This document shows, piece by piece, positions 35,163 through 43,669 of a stretch of 64,000 nucleotides of DNA. The DNA comes from Leptolyngbya sp. O-77 (GTDB taxonomy: Bacteria > Cyanobacteriota > Cyanobacteriia > Elainellales > Elainellaceae), in NCBI RefSeq assembly GCF_001548395.1, contig NZ_AP017367.1, positions 4,563,001 through 4,627,000 of the forward strand. The letters run 5' to 3'. Under the pieces are notes generated by a model that saw nothing but the letters and a program-made list of their open reading frames with translations, ran no database searches and was not told the origin of the DNA. Positions within the stretch are counted from its first letter, which is position 1; the number at the start of each line of letters is the position of its first letter. The translations under genes were made by a program, and so were the position numbers.

Positions 35163-36617
35163 TTAGAGCGAATTAAGGAACTTTAATAGTGCAGTGCGAT
35201 CGCCCTCTGGCATAGTTCTAAATGCCTCGCGAGCGGATGCTGCCTCGCCCCCATGCCATAGGATAGCTTCTGCTAGCGTGCGGGCGCGACCATCGTGCAA
35301 ATAGCCAGAATAGGGCAAAACGGTTTGCACCAGCCCAATGCCCCACAGCGGCGGCGTGCGCCACTCCTGCCCGGTTGCCCGAAAATCGGGACGATGGTCG
35401 GCCAGCCCTTCGCCCAGATCGTGCAGCAGCAAGTCGGTGTAGGGATGGATAGTCTGGTTTTGTAGCGCTGGAATTTCGTGCGGCCCAGTGTTTAGCGTTG
35501 GCACATGGCAGCCCGCACAATTCGCTGCATTAAACAGGCGCTCTCCTTGCAGCACCTGGGGATCTTGGCGTTGCGTGGGTGCAGGCACTGCCAGCGTTTG
35601 CACGTAAACCGTATTGGCCTTCAGCGTATCGGCATCAACCTCGTAGGAGCCATCAGGTTCCGGAAACAGGGGATTCGTCACGCCCATATCGTTGATATAG
35701 GCAGAGGCCCCTTGCTGAAGCAGGGTGGGATTGTTAGCCTTCCAGCCAAAGCGTCCCAGTTTCTCGCTGTGTTGTTCCACATCCCACACGAAATTCGGGC
35801 GGCCTGAAATGCCGTCTTGATTGGCATCTTCGGGATCGGCGAGCGCCAAAATTTCTGCCTCAGGGACGGCTTCTAGCAAACCTGTGCCAAATACGGGCGA
35901 TGGGATGCGGGGCGACACGAGGATCTGTGACGGCAGGGGATCGCCGCTGGGCAACGTGATGTCGAACTGGGGCGATCGCAGCGAGTAGGGCGTTCCGTCG
36001 GCATAGGTTCCTGGTTGCTCTTGCCAGCGCAGTTTGACCTGCGCTTCGGGCAGGTAGCCATAGACTGCCTGATCCTGGATTTGTGTGCCAATGCCTGGCA
36101 CGGGCGGCGCATTGCCCAGGCTGACCGAGGCCTCCAGGTGAGCATTGGCTTGCAGCACAGGTGCAGCCTCAGTCGGAGTGGACAGCACAGCTTCCGGCGA
36201 ATCGAGCAAGCCCTGACGAGGCAGGCTGACTCGCAGCAAAAGCTGTCCAGGAACGGGCATTCCCCGCCCATCTCGAATGTGACATCCGGCGCAGGACGTG
36301 TTGTTAAACAAGGGGCCCAGTCCGCCATTGACCGGGGCCGGCGGCGTGACAAAGGCCGCTTCAAAGTGGCGATCGCCCACTTGATGCAGCGCTAGCCACT
36401 CGCGGCTGAGGTTGGGCGCAGGTTGGGAATAGCCCTGAGAAGTGCGGTTTTGAATCGTGGTATCACCACCCGCCAGGATCAGGGGCGACTGGGCCCAGCC
36501 CGTACCATGCAGCAGCAGCGAGGCCAGCACGCCTGCAATGGCAGAAAGGAGGGCGATCGCCCCAAATTGTCTTCTGGCGCGACGCAACCCAGCAATACGA
36601 GCTATTAAACGAGCCAT
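35163..36617 (-). CDS. di-heme oxidoreductase (DHOR) family protein
   Basis: The 484-residue protein has a signal peptide and two c-type heme motifs: CAGCH near residue 105 (SCAGCHIRDGRG) and CAGCH near residue 375 (NCAGCHVPTLNTG). This fits the DHOR family (PF06537), related to MauG-type di-heme enzymes, acting in the periplasm. The start lies 8 bases after the stop of the imelysin gene, so the two are translated from one message. The imelysin-DHOR pairing is known from bacterial iron-uptake loci, and a role in extracytoplasmic iron redox is likely but inferred. Confidence 0.9.
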   Translation of the reverse strand: MARLIARIAGLRRARRQFGAIALLSAIAGVLASLLLHGTGWAQSPLILAGGDTTIQNRTSQGYSQPAPNLSREWLALHQVGDRHFEAAFVTPPAPVNGGLGPLFNNTSCAGCHIRDGRGMPVPGQLLLRVSLPRQGLLDSPEAVLSTPTEAAPVLQANAHLEASVSLGNAPPVPGIGTQIQDQAVYGYLPEAQVKLRWQEQPGTYADGTPYSLRSPQFDITLPSGDPLPSQILVSPRIPSPVFGTGLLEAVPEAEILALADPEDANQDGISGRPNFVWDVEQHSEKLGRFGWKANNPTLLQQGASAYINDMGVTNPLFPEPDGSYEVDADTLKANTVYVQTLAVPAPTQRQDPQVLQGERLFNAANCAGCHVPTLNTGPHEIPALQNQTIHPYTDLLLHDLGEGLADHRPDFRATGQEWRTPPLWGIGLVQTVLPYSGYLHDGRARTLAEAILWHGGEAASAREAFRTMPEGDRTALLKFLNSL

Positions 36618-36625
36618 CACTCTAA

Positions 36626-37942
36626 TCACTCCTGCACCAGTGGCATAATCCACTGCTCAAACACGCCCCGCAGCGTCAGCAGCGAATCCCGCGCCGCTGC
36701 AATTCGGGGCTTTGCAGCCGGGTCACAGAGGGTTGTTTCGATAGGGCCAGGAATCGCCTTGACGGCTGATTCTGCGGCCAGCAGATATTGCCGCACCTGA
36801 GCATCCAGGGCTGGATCAATGCTGGCGACATAGCGGCTGAGGCTGTGGCGACCGGGGCGGCTGGCGCTGCCTGCAAAATAGGTCAACTCTACGCTGCGGA
36901 GGTTTTGATAAAAATCCTGAAGCGAACTGTGGCTAAAGCGGCTTTCCAGCAAGAAGGGATTTTGAGCATCCAGGGCCTCGCCAATTTTGACCGCGCCCAA
37001 CTCATCCAGAATATCGATGATGCCCTGCACCAGTTCGGTTGCCGCCGCCTGGGGCGTGGGATACGCAGTGCTGCGATCGCCCGCCTCCACAAACTCTTTG
37101 CGATAGGCCGGATAGCCCTCTACGCCCTCGGCCCAGCTTGCCAACAGGTTCTCGGCTGTGGCTGCAAAATCCGCCCCAATCAACTGCAAATATTCCAACT
37201 CGCGGGGTGTGAAATCTGCCAGTCGCTTGTCGTTATTCCGCCCAAACAGCAAAAACTCAATGGTATGAAAGCCTTTTTGAGACGTTTGCAGTGTTTCCAA
37301 ATAGTCAGGCGTAAGGGCATCCTGACTTTGCAAAACGGCAATCACGTCTACCTCATTCACGGGCCAGTCATCCAGGCCAGCGTCGTAACCCAGCGATGCC
37401 GCCGGGCCAAAGGCAAACGCTTCGCTGCTTTCCCAGGGCAAACGAGCCGCCAGCCAAGCTTGTCGGGCGGTCTGCAAGTTTGCCTGGGTGGGGCGAGCAG
37501 CAAACTCGGCGATCGCCCGATTCAGCCGTTGGGCAGCGCTGGTCAACTCGCCATAGGTGGGCAGCAGCACAGCATCCACGAAACTGGCAAGTACCTGGCG
37601 ATCGCCAAAGGTCGAGCCTGGAACGGCTGCTGCACCATACACTCGCACCGGGCTGCTCACGGGCTGCACCGCTCCCGATTCGCCGCCTTCACCACCCCCC
37701 TCCACAGCAATTGCGGCGCAAAAGCCGACCGACTGGGGTGAAGCTCCCTCACCGCCTTCGCCCCCTTCACCGCCCGCCTGAGCCACACTCAAGGGAGCCG
37801 GGGCAACAGGATGGGGCTGCGTAGCGCTCGGGCGATCGCCCGTGCTAACTGCTTCTGGGATAGGGTCAGCGATCGCCTGGGTGCTAGCCTGTGTAATGAC
37901 AAATGCACCAATGCCGACCCAAAGCTTCATCCGTCCGTTCAT
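36626..37942 (-). CDS. imelysin-family protein (IrpA-like)
   Basis: The 438-residue periplasmic protein has a signal peptide ending near TQAIADP and an imelysin domain with the GxHxxE motif (GFHTIEFLLFG) and the WESSEAFAFGP motif; these are linked to metal binding. Between signal and domain is a low-complexity region with GGEGGEGGEG and GGGEGGESG. IrpA of Synechococcus, an iron-regulated protein, belongs to this family. The start may be at 37942 or 37930; I keep 37942. The gene is followed 8 nt later by the DHOR gene and is divergent from piuC by about 170 bases, a likely shared, iron-responsive promoter region, although no Fur box was clear. Confidence 0.9.
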   Translation of the reverse strand: MNGRMKLWVGIGAFVITQASTQAIADPIPEAVSTGDRPSATQPHPVAPAPLSVAQAGGEGGEGGEGASPQSVGFCAAIAVEGGGEGGESGAVQPVSSPVRVYGAAAVPGSTFGDRQVLASFVDAVLLPTYGELTSAAQRLNRAIAEFAARPTQANLQTARQAWLAARLPWESSEAFAFGPAASLGYDAGLDDWPVNEVDVIAVLQSQDALTPDYLETLQTSQKGFHTIEFLLFGRNNDKRLADFTPRELEYLQLIGADFAATAENLLASWAEGVEGYPAYRKEFVEAGDRSTAYPTPQAAATELVQGIIDILDELGAVKIGEALDAQNPFLLESRFSHSSLQDFYQNLRSVELTYFAGSASRPGRHSLSRYVASIDPALDAQVRQYLLAAESAVKAIPGPIETTLCDPAAKPRIAAARDSLLTLRGVFEQWIMPLVQE

Positions 37943-38108
37943 ATCTCGATTCGTAAGGGCTTTCAACGGAGTAACTCCTATGTCATCTTCAAAAAAGGAG
38001 CAAAGATATCCTGAAATCGTTCTTCTGGGTTTATGCTCCAATGCTCAAACTGCAATCGCGCTGGCTTGCCCAACCTTGACCCCACCTTGACCTGTCTGCT
38101 GCACTGCC

Positions 38109-38807
38109 ATGATCCTTTGCCTTGATGCCGTATTGACCGCTGAAGAGCTACAAACCATCTCTACTGCGTTGCAGTCAGCTTCTTTTGCAGATGGGAAAAC
38201 GACTGCTGGCTGGTATGCCAAACAGGTCAAGCACAATACTCAACTCGAAGCGGGAAAAATTGCAGAAACCGTGCGATCGCTCATTTTGGCAGCATTACGG
38301 CGCAACGCCCTGTTTCAAATGGCCGCCTATCCGAAAGTCATTCGTCCGCCGCTGATCAGCCGCTATGAAGCTGGCATGAGCTACGGCACGCACGTAGACA
38401 ATGCCCTGATGGGTGGGAGCGCCCTTTTATCCGGTGATTCTCAACAAACAGACCTGATGCGAACGGATCTGTCACTTACGCTATTTCTCAACTCGCCAGA
38501 CGATTATGACGGTGGAGAACTGGTCATCGAAGATACGCTGGGGCATCACCCGTTTAAGCTGCCAGCAGGCGCAATGGTGCTATATCCCGCCACCACGCTG
38601 CACCGGGTAGAACCTGTAACACGCGGTGTGCGGCTAGTCGCTGTAACCTGGGTGCAAAGCCTGGTCAGAGATGCGGGCGATCGCGAGCTGCTGTTTGAGC
38701 TAGATACCGCCCGCCAATCCCTGTTTCGGCAGCATGGCAAAACGCCCGAATTTGACCAGATTACGAAATGCCACGCCAACCTGCTGCGCCGCTGGGTCGA
38801 GATCTGA
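38109..38807 (+). CDS. PKHD-type 2-oxoglutarate hydroxylase (PiuC-like)
   Basis: The 232-residue iron(II)/2-oxoglutarate dioxygenase has the facial triad His95, Asp97 (YGTHVDNAL) and His165 (TTLHRVEPV), with Arg175 (TRGVR) for 2-oxoglutarate. PiuC-family proteins are commonly encoded next to siderophore receptors or iron-uptake genes, and their substrate is not established. A stretch between the HxD motif and MRTDLSLTLF is longer than in many homologues. It diverges from the imelysin-DHOR pair and converges on futA, so it sits inside an iron cluster. Confidence 0.92.
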   Translation: MILCLDAVLTAEELQTISTALQSASFADGKTTAGWYAKQVKHNTQLEAGKIAETVRSLILAALRRNALFQMAAYPKVIRPPLISRYEAGMSYGTHVDNALMGGSALLSGDSQQTDLMRTDLSLTLFLNSPDDYDGGELVIEDTLGHHPFKLPAGAMVLYPATTLHRVEPVTRGVRLVAVTWVQSLVRDAGDRELLFELDTARQSLFRQHGKTPEFDQITKCHANLLRRWVEI

Positions 38808-38857
38808 TGAAAGGCTAAAGAAACGGTTCAATTCCTCCAGCCCCACCAGCGCTGGCA

Positions 38858-39910
38858 CTATTTCCAGCCGCCCCGATCCATAATCCGCAGTGCCTCGGCG
38901 TTGTTGCGCCCAAAGATCGCCGCATTTAGCTCGTCTTCCTTAAAAGAGCCAAAGCCCTCCACCACAGAATCAAGCGCCACACCAGACAGCACCGGATACT
39001 CGTTATTGCCCTTGGCAAAAATCTCCTGAGCCTGGCGACTGGCCAAATGCTCAATGAAACGCACCGCAGCTTCGCGGTTCTTCGCGTTTTTCAGCACGCC
39101 CGCGCCGCTGATATTGATATGGGTGCCGCGATCGCGCTGGTTGGGGAAGAAAATACCCACCTTATTCACCACGTCCTGGTCGGCAGGGTCGGTGGATTTC
39201 ACCAGACGGGCAAAGTAATAGGTGTTGGCGATCGCAATGTCGCCCAGCCCCGCTGCAACTGCCTTGATCTGAGCCGTGTCGTTGCCTTCTGGCGGACGGG
39301 CAAAGTTTGCCACCAGCCCCCGCACCCAGGACTCAGTTTCCCGCGGGCCGTGGACATGCAGAATTGACCCCGTAAGCGACTGGCTATAGACATTGGTCGA
39401 AGAGCGCGTCAACACCTTGCCGCGCCACTTAGCGTTGGTTAGGTCTTCGTAAGTGGAAAGATCAGCCGGATTCACACGCTCCTTGCTGTAGTACAAAACT
39501 CGCGCTCGCTTGCTCAGCCCAAACCAATGGCCGTCTGGCTCTCGCAGATAGCTGGGAATTGCTGCTTCTAGCGTCCTCGACCGAATGGGCTGCAAAATAC
39601 CTTCCTGCTGCGCTCGCCAGAGCCGGCCTGCGTCTACCGTAAGCAGAACATCCGCCGGGCTATTTGCGCCTTCGCTCTTGATGCGCTCGATCAGTTGGTC
39701 AGCCTCGGCTTCAACCAAATTGACCCGAAAGCCCGTCGCCTCAGCAAAGCTCTGGTAGAGGCTGTCATCGGTGTCATAGTGGCGAGATGAGTAAAGATTT
39801 ACAACGCCTCGGCTTTGTTGGGCTGTGGCACGGCGACCCAGTTGCCCAACGGTCGTGGCGGCCAAGGCACTACCAGTGGCGATAAACACTCGCCGGGTCA
39901 TTTTTCCCAT
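38858..39910 (-). CDS. futA: Fe(3+) ABC transporter substrate-binding protein
   Basis: The 350-residue protein belongs to the FutA/IdiA family that binds ferric or ferrous iron in the periplasm. It has a twin-arginine-type signal (TRRVFIATGSALAAT) and the pair of iron-ligand tyrosines in NTYYFAR. It also shows NLYSSRHYDTDDSLY at the N-terminus. I use the ATG at 39910, with AGGAG 11 nt upstream. The FutB and FutC genes are not adjacent. A strong hairpin lies in its leader region (40044-40090). Confidence 0.93.
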   Translation of the reverse strand: MGKMTRRVFIATGSALAATTVGQLGRRATAQQSRGVVNLYSSRHYDTDDSLYQSFAEATGFRVNLVEAEADQLIERIKSEGANSPADVLLTVDAGRLWRAQQEGILQPIRSRTLEAAIPSYLREPDGHWFGLSKRARVLYYSKERVNPADLSTYEDLTNAKWRGKVLTRSSTNVYSQSLTGSILHVHGPRETESWVRGLVANFARPPEGNDTAQIKAVAAGLGDIAIANTYYFARLVKSTDPADQDVVNKVGIFFPNQRDRGTHINISGAGVLKNAKNREAAVRFIEHLASRQAQEIFAKGNNEYPVLSGVALDSVVEGFGSFKEDELNAAIFGRNNAEALRIMDRGGWK

Positions 39911-40484
39911 AGGAATCTTCACTCCTGAAATTTGAAGAGATTAAAACAAAAGCGATGCAGGCTGTGAGGGAGAAGCAGGCTGTTACAAGGACAGCCCCAG
40001 TAGCTAGCTGTTTTGACCGGCCATAGCCAGCTTTCCCGGATTAGGTTTCGGCTACTGTGCCGCCGTTGAACGATAGGCGCAGCCAAAACCAATGTGTATT
40101 GTACCCTTAGTGCTATAAATTCTCAATTGATCTTTAAGGCTATGTCTGCTAAATGAATCTTATTCTAGAAGGAAACACCCTGTAAGCTTAGAACAAAAAG
40201 CCCTAAATAATTGTTCTGTCAAGGATCAAACAGGCATGATTTAGAAAAAACTTCTAAAATTTAGCGATTAGCTCCTATAGCAAGCCATAAAGATTATCAT
40301 TAATTGGATCATTAAATTGGCATCCTCCGTTTTGATTGGGTGTCTTATGCGGTTCTCTGAGTCCACCTGCGATCGCCAGTAGAGCCTCTTTTGCACCTGC
40401 TTTTGCACCTGCAAAGACCCCTGCAAAGGTTTTGTTGTGCCTCCCTGTCGCGCCTATCTACCGTCTGTGTCTGTCACTTTTCCC
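39911..40484. other. AT-rich divergent region between futA and the proline-rich gene
   Basis: About 570 bases, more AT-rich than the surroundings. GATTATCATTAATTGGATC (near 40292) is weakly like a Fur box, and GCTATAAATTCTC near 40110 could be part of a promoter. The 40044-40090 hairpin is described separately. Confidence 0.35.
40044..40090. promoter_or_regulatory. leader hairpin upstream of futA
   Basis: GGTTTCGGCT pairs with AGCCAAAACC (one mismatch), with an inner CGCC-GGCG stem. It lies 134 bases before futA on the minus strand. I do not recognise it as a known riboswitch. Confidence 0.4.
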
Positions 40485-41405
40485 ATGCCTAAAGCCCGCA
40501 CCCAGCGCGATATGCCAGCACTGATGCAGGCTCTATTTCGCCCGTGGCTGCTGATGTCGCTGGTGCTGCATACAGTAGTGCTGGTTCTGCCGCTGCTGCC
40601 GGGAGACTCTGGAGCCGATCCATCTCAATCCTTAGAATCGGACAACTCAGCGCCTGACCCGCCAGAGTTTTCGATTGCCCTATCGCCTACGCCAGCGAGG
40701 ACTCCGGCGACTACTCCACCAGTGGCTCCACCGTCCCCCCCGCCTATCGCAACGCCTGCGCCCCTGCCCAGATCCGAACGGGCTGTCGTGCCCCGCCCGA
40801 CAACAGTGTTACGACCGCCCGCCGCAGTGCGACCGCCCGCACCAGCCCCAACGCCCACGCTATCGCCCCAGCCAACTCCAACTCCGGCTGCTAGCTCTGC
40901 GCCCCCCGCCGCTTTGCCCGCACCGACCACCGCACCGACCACCGCACCGACCGCCACACCTACCCCCAGCCCGACGCTAGTGCCAATGTCCAGCCCCGAA
41001 GCATTGCCAGAGGTTGAGGAGTTGCCCAGCCCGATTCGCTACGCAAGCTTTCCCCATCCAGCAGGAGCGAGCAATGACTGCAGCGGGTTTCTGAACTGCT
41101 GGCGGCTCTCGGATGCAGACGGGCGACCAGTGCGGGCGATCGCCCGCGATCTGCAAGCCACGCTCCAGACCCAGGGCTATCAAACCCAACAGTTGGAACC
41201 CGCTGACGATACGGGTTCTAGCCTGTATCGAGTAACTCCTCCTGACGAACCGCCCTACTATGTCAACGTCATTTCCACGTTTAACCAGGGCACGGTGTAT
41301 TTGCTGACCGATGAACCGATGACCGCTGCTGAAATCGCCAACGTGCGGGAGGGGCGCACTCCCATCCCCGAAGCCTCCGATGCGCCGCAGCCCCCGACCA
41401 ACTGA
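40485..41405 (+). CDS. proline-rich single-pass membrane protein
   Basis: The 306-residue protein has an N-terminal membrane helix (LLMSLVLHTVVLVLPLLP), about 140 residues rich in Pro, Ala and Thr (many Ala-Pro-Thr runs), and a C-terminal globular part from NDCSGFLNCWRLSD to NVREGR with two Cys residues. The layout resembles TonB-like energy-coupling proteins, but the usual TonB C-terminal signature is not seen. The iron genes next door suggest, without proving, such a role. Start at 40485 is the ATG before the helix; a later ATG at 40512 is possible. Confidence 0.65.
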   Translation: MPKARTQRDMPALMQALFRPWLLMSLVLHTVVLVLPLLPGDSGADPSQSLESDNSAPDPPEFSIALSPTPARTPATTPPVAPPSPPPIATPAPLPRSERAVVPRPTTVLRPPAAVRPPAPAPTPTLSPQPTPTPAASSAPPAALPAPTTAPTTAPTATPTPSPTLVPMSSPEALPEVEELPSPIRYASFPHPAGASNDCSGFLNCWRLSDADGRPVRAIARDLQATLQTQGYQTQQLEPADDTGSSLYRVTPPDEPPYYVNVISTFNQGTVYLLTDEPMTAAEIANVREGRTPIPEASDAPQPPTN

Positions 41406-41616
41406 AATCCTCCCTTCGGGTGATTCCACCGTTGCAATGAGACAGGCAGTATAGGGGATACCTTCCTCTCTTGCATGAGCCTTGCTACTCATGCTCCACA
41501 TCCCCAGGTGCTTTTCAGCCCTTGCCTGAGAAGTGTCTGGGCTTTCCATTCTTACCAAATCAATCGCTTCAACCTAAACTCGCGTCCCTCAAACTTGCAC
41601 CCCCCAACTTCCACCC

Positions 41617-42072
41617 ATGCACATCGACCCTGAGCAGGTTCCTGCAAAAACTGGAACCGTCTATCCAGAGCCGTTTAAGGCGCGGCTGGCAGGTCGCATC
41701 AAGCGCCGCTTGGGAGATGCGGCTGGGCTAAAAAACTTCGGGGTGAACCTGGTGACGCTAGAGCCGGGGGCGATGTCGGCGCTGCGCCACTGGCATCAGC
41801 GCCAGGATGAGTTTGTATATGTGCTGGCGGGCGAGGTGGTGCTGATGACCGACGCGGGTGAACAAGTGCTGAAGGCAGGCATGGCGGCGGGGTTTCCGGC
41901 AGGTGAAGCAAATGGGCATCATTTGGTGAACCGCTCGACGGCCCCGGCCACGTATCTCGAAGTGGGCGATCGCACGCCAGACGACGAAATTACCTATCCA
42001 GAGGATGATCTGGTCGCTGGAGCAGGAGAGGCAGGCTGGGTGTTTTTCCATAAGGATGGACAGCCCTACTGA
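41617..42072 (+). CDS. cupin-domain protein
   Basis: The 151-residue protein is one double-stranded beta-helix. Cupin motif 1 appears as LRHWHQRQDEFVYVLAGEV (metal ligands His, His, Glu) and motif 2 as FPAGEANGHHLVN. Such proteins bind a metal and include isomerases, dioxygenases and sugar-binding sensors; function is not deducible here. It stands 210 bases downstream of the proline-rich gene and 220 before the histidine kinase. Confidence 0.85.
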   Translation: MHIDPEQVPAKTGTVYPEPFKARLAGRIKRRLGDAAGLKNFGVNLVTLEPGAMSALRHWHQRQDEFVYVLAGEVVLMTDAGEQVLKAGMAAGFPAGEANGHHLVNRSTAPATYLEVGDRTPDDEITYPEDDLVAGAGEAGWVFFHKDGQPY

Positions 42073-42291
42073 TCCTCTCCGTCAACTGTCTGAGCTAGTT
42101 CAGAGGGGCGATCGCCGCCTTCCTGGGGAGAAACAGAGCTAAACGGCTAACTGGATTTGTCCAATATCTTTTGGTTATGTAGCTTAGCAATCTTGCATTT
42201 AGTTGCGCGATATACTTCTACAGCAAGTTTTTAGCAAGTTCTGGGGAACACTGGTAGTGACAATTTATTTTTATTTCTCGGCTGGTTCCCT

Positions 42292-43464
42292 GTGCAAGCT
42301 GATTTACCAAACTCTCTATTTCAAACGCTGCAAGATCCGGATGCTCGGTGCAATCTGCTGCAATCGGTCGTGCTTCATGCCAACGATTCGATTGTGATTA
42401 CCGAGGCAGAACCGCTCGATGCGCCCGGCCCGCAAATTGTGTTTGTCAATGAGGCCTTTTGTAGAATGACGGGCTATCGCCCTGAAGAGGTGATTGGCAA
42501 AACGCCACGCATCTTGCAGGGGCCCAAGACCGATCGGGCCGCCCTTGCCCGCTTAAAGGACTCGCTGCGGCGGTGGCAGCCCGTCCTGGTGGAACTGCTG
42601 AACTATCGCAAAGACGGCAGCGAGTTTTGGGTTGAAATTAGCCTCGTGCCGGTGGCCAATGCCGACGGCTGGTACACTCACTGGATTGCAATTCAGCGGG
42701 AGACGAGCGATCGCAAAGCGACTGGAAGCAGACTGCTGAAAACGCTGCAAAAAGAGCGAGAACTCAACGACCTGCGATCGCACTTTGTCACCATGACATC
42801 CCACGAGTTTCGCACGCCGCTGACGGCGATTTTGACGGCGGCAGAAATGCTGGAATACTACGGTCGTCACTGGACAGAGGACGATCGGCTAGAGCAACTG
42901 CGGCTGATCCAGGTGATGGTGCATCGCCTGACGCAAATGCTAGACCATATGCTGCTGCTACATCGGGCAGATGCTGGCGACCTGAAACCTGCACCCGTTT
43001 GGTTTGACCCAGAAGCCTTTTGCAAGGCGCTGGTAAGTGAATGTCAGGCGGAGAGCAATCACAGTCATCACTGGAAAATCCTTAACCACTTGACCGAGCA
43101 AAGGGTTTACCTGGATCAAACGCTGCTGCGGCAGGTGTTGCTCAGTGTGTTGTCAAATGCGGTCAAATATTCCCCTGCCTATAGTTGCATCACGCTAGAA
43201 ATGAGCGATCGCCCTGGAGAGATAGAGTTTTGTATCCGAGATGAGGGCATTGGGCTAGATCCGCAAGACCAGCCCCGACTAGGCGACCTGTTCTATCGCG
43301 GCAGCAATGTTGGCACAATTCCCGGTGCTGGGTTGGGGCTGGCAATCACCAAACGCTGTCTGGATCTGTGCGGTGGCAAAATTCGCTTTGAAAATTTGCC
43401 TGAGCGAGGAATTCAGGTGGCGATCGCCTTGCCCTGCCCCAAAGCATCACAATCCAGTTCATAA
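42292..43464 (+). CDS. PAS-domain sensor histidine kinase
   Basis: The 390-residue soluble kinase has an N-terminal PAS domain (FVNEAFCRMTGYRPEEVIGKTPRIL, seen as two adjoining motifs), an H-box SHEFRTPLTAI with the phosphorylated His, and an ATPase domain (SNAVKYSP, then GAGLGLAITKR). The PAS core is LOV-like in pattern, with RILQGPKTDR, but the flavin-binding Cys is replaced, so it is not a canonical blue-light sensor. The start is a GTG. A response regulator gene follows 205 bases downstream on the same strand and may be its partner. Confidence 0.9.
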   Translation: MQADLPNSLFQTLQDPDARCNLLQSVVLHANDSIVITEAEPLDAPGPQIVFVNEAFCRMTGYRPEEVIGKTPRILQGPKTDRAALARLKDSLRRWQPVLVELLNYRKDGSEFWVEISLVPVANADGWYTHWIAIQRETSDRKATGSRLLKTLQKERELNDLRSHFVTMTSHEFRTPLTAILTAAEMLEYYGRHWTEDDRLEQLRLIQVMVHRLTQMLDHMLLLHRADAGDLKPAPVWFDPEAFCKALVSECQAESNHSHHWKILNHLTEQRVYLDQTLLRQVLLSVLSNAVKYSPAYSCITLEMSDRPGEIEFCIRDEGIGLDPQDQPRLGDLFYRGSNVGTIPGAGLGLAITKRCLDLCGGKIRFENLPERGIQVAIALPCPKASQSSS

Positions 43465-43669
43465 AGCGTTAAAAAGCCTGAAATTTGGGCCCCCTAATTT
43501 GGGCATCCTAAGAAGAGTCCCAGTTCGTGCTGGGCCGGCATTTTACCATTCTTTGCTCTAGCCCTCTCTGCAATTCAGAGGTGGCCTTTGTTAGGTGTGC
43601 AATTCGTCCGTAACTCGTTCATAATCCCCCCACACAACTCCAAGCTATTTGTATTTCGCCTCCAAGTTT

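Noticed and set aside
36788..37741. 317-codon open frame antisense to the imelysin gene
   Set aside because: A shadow frame of a well-supported gene; no start signals or recognisable motifs.
40281..40320. Fur box before the proline-rich gene
   Set aside because: GATTATCATTAATTGGATC matches only half of the usual palindrome; too weak to call.
42292..42700. LOV blue-light domain in the PAS kinase
   Set aside because: The motif region is LOV-like, but the flavin-reactive Cys position is not Cys.
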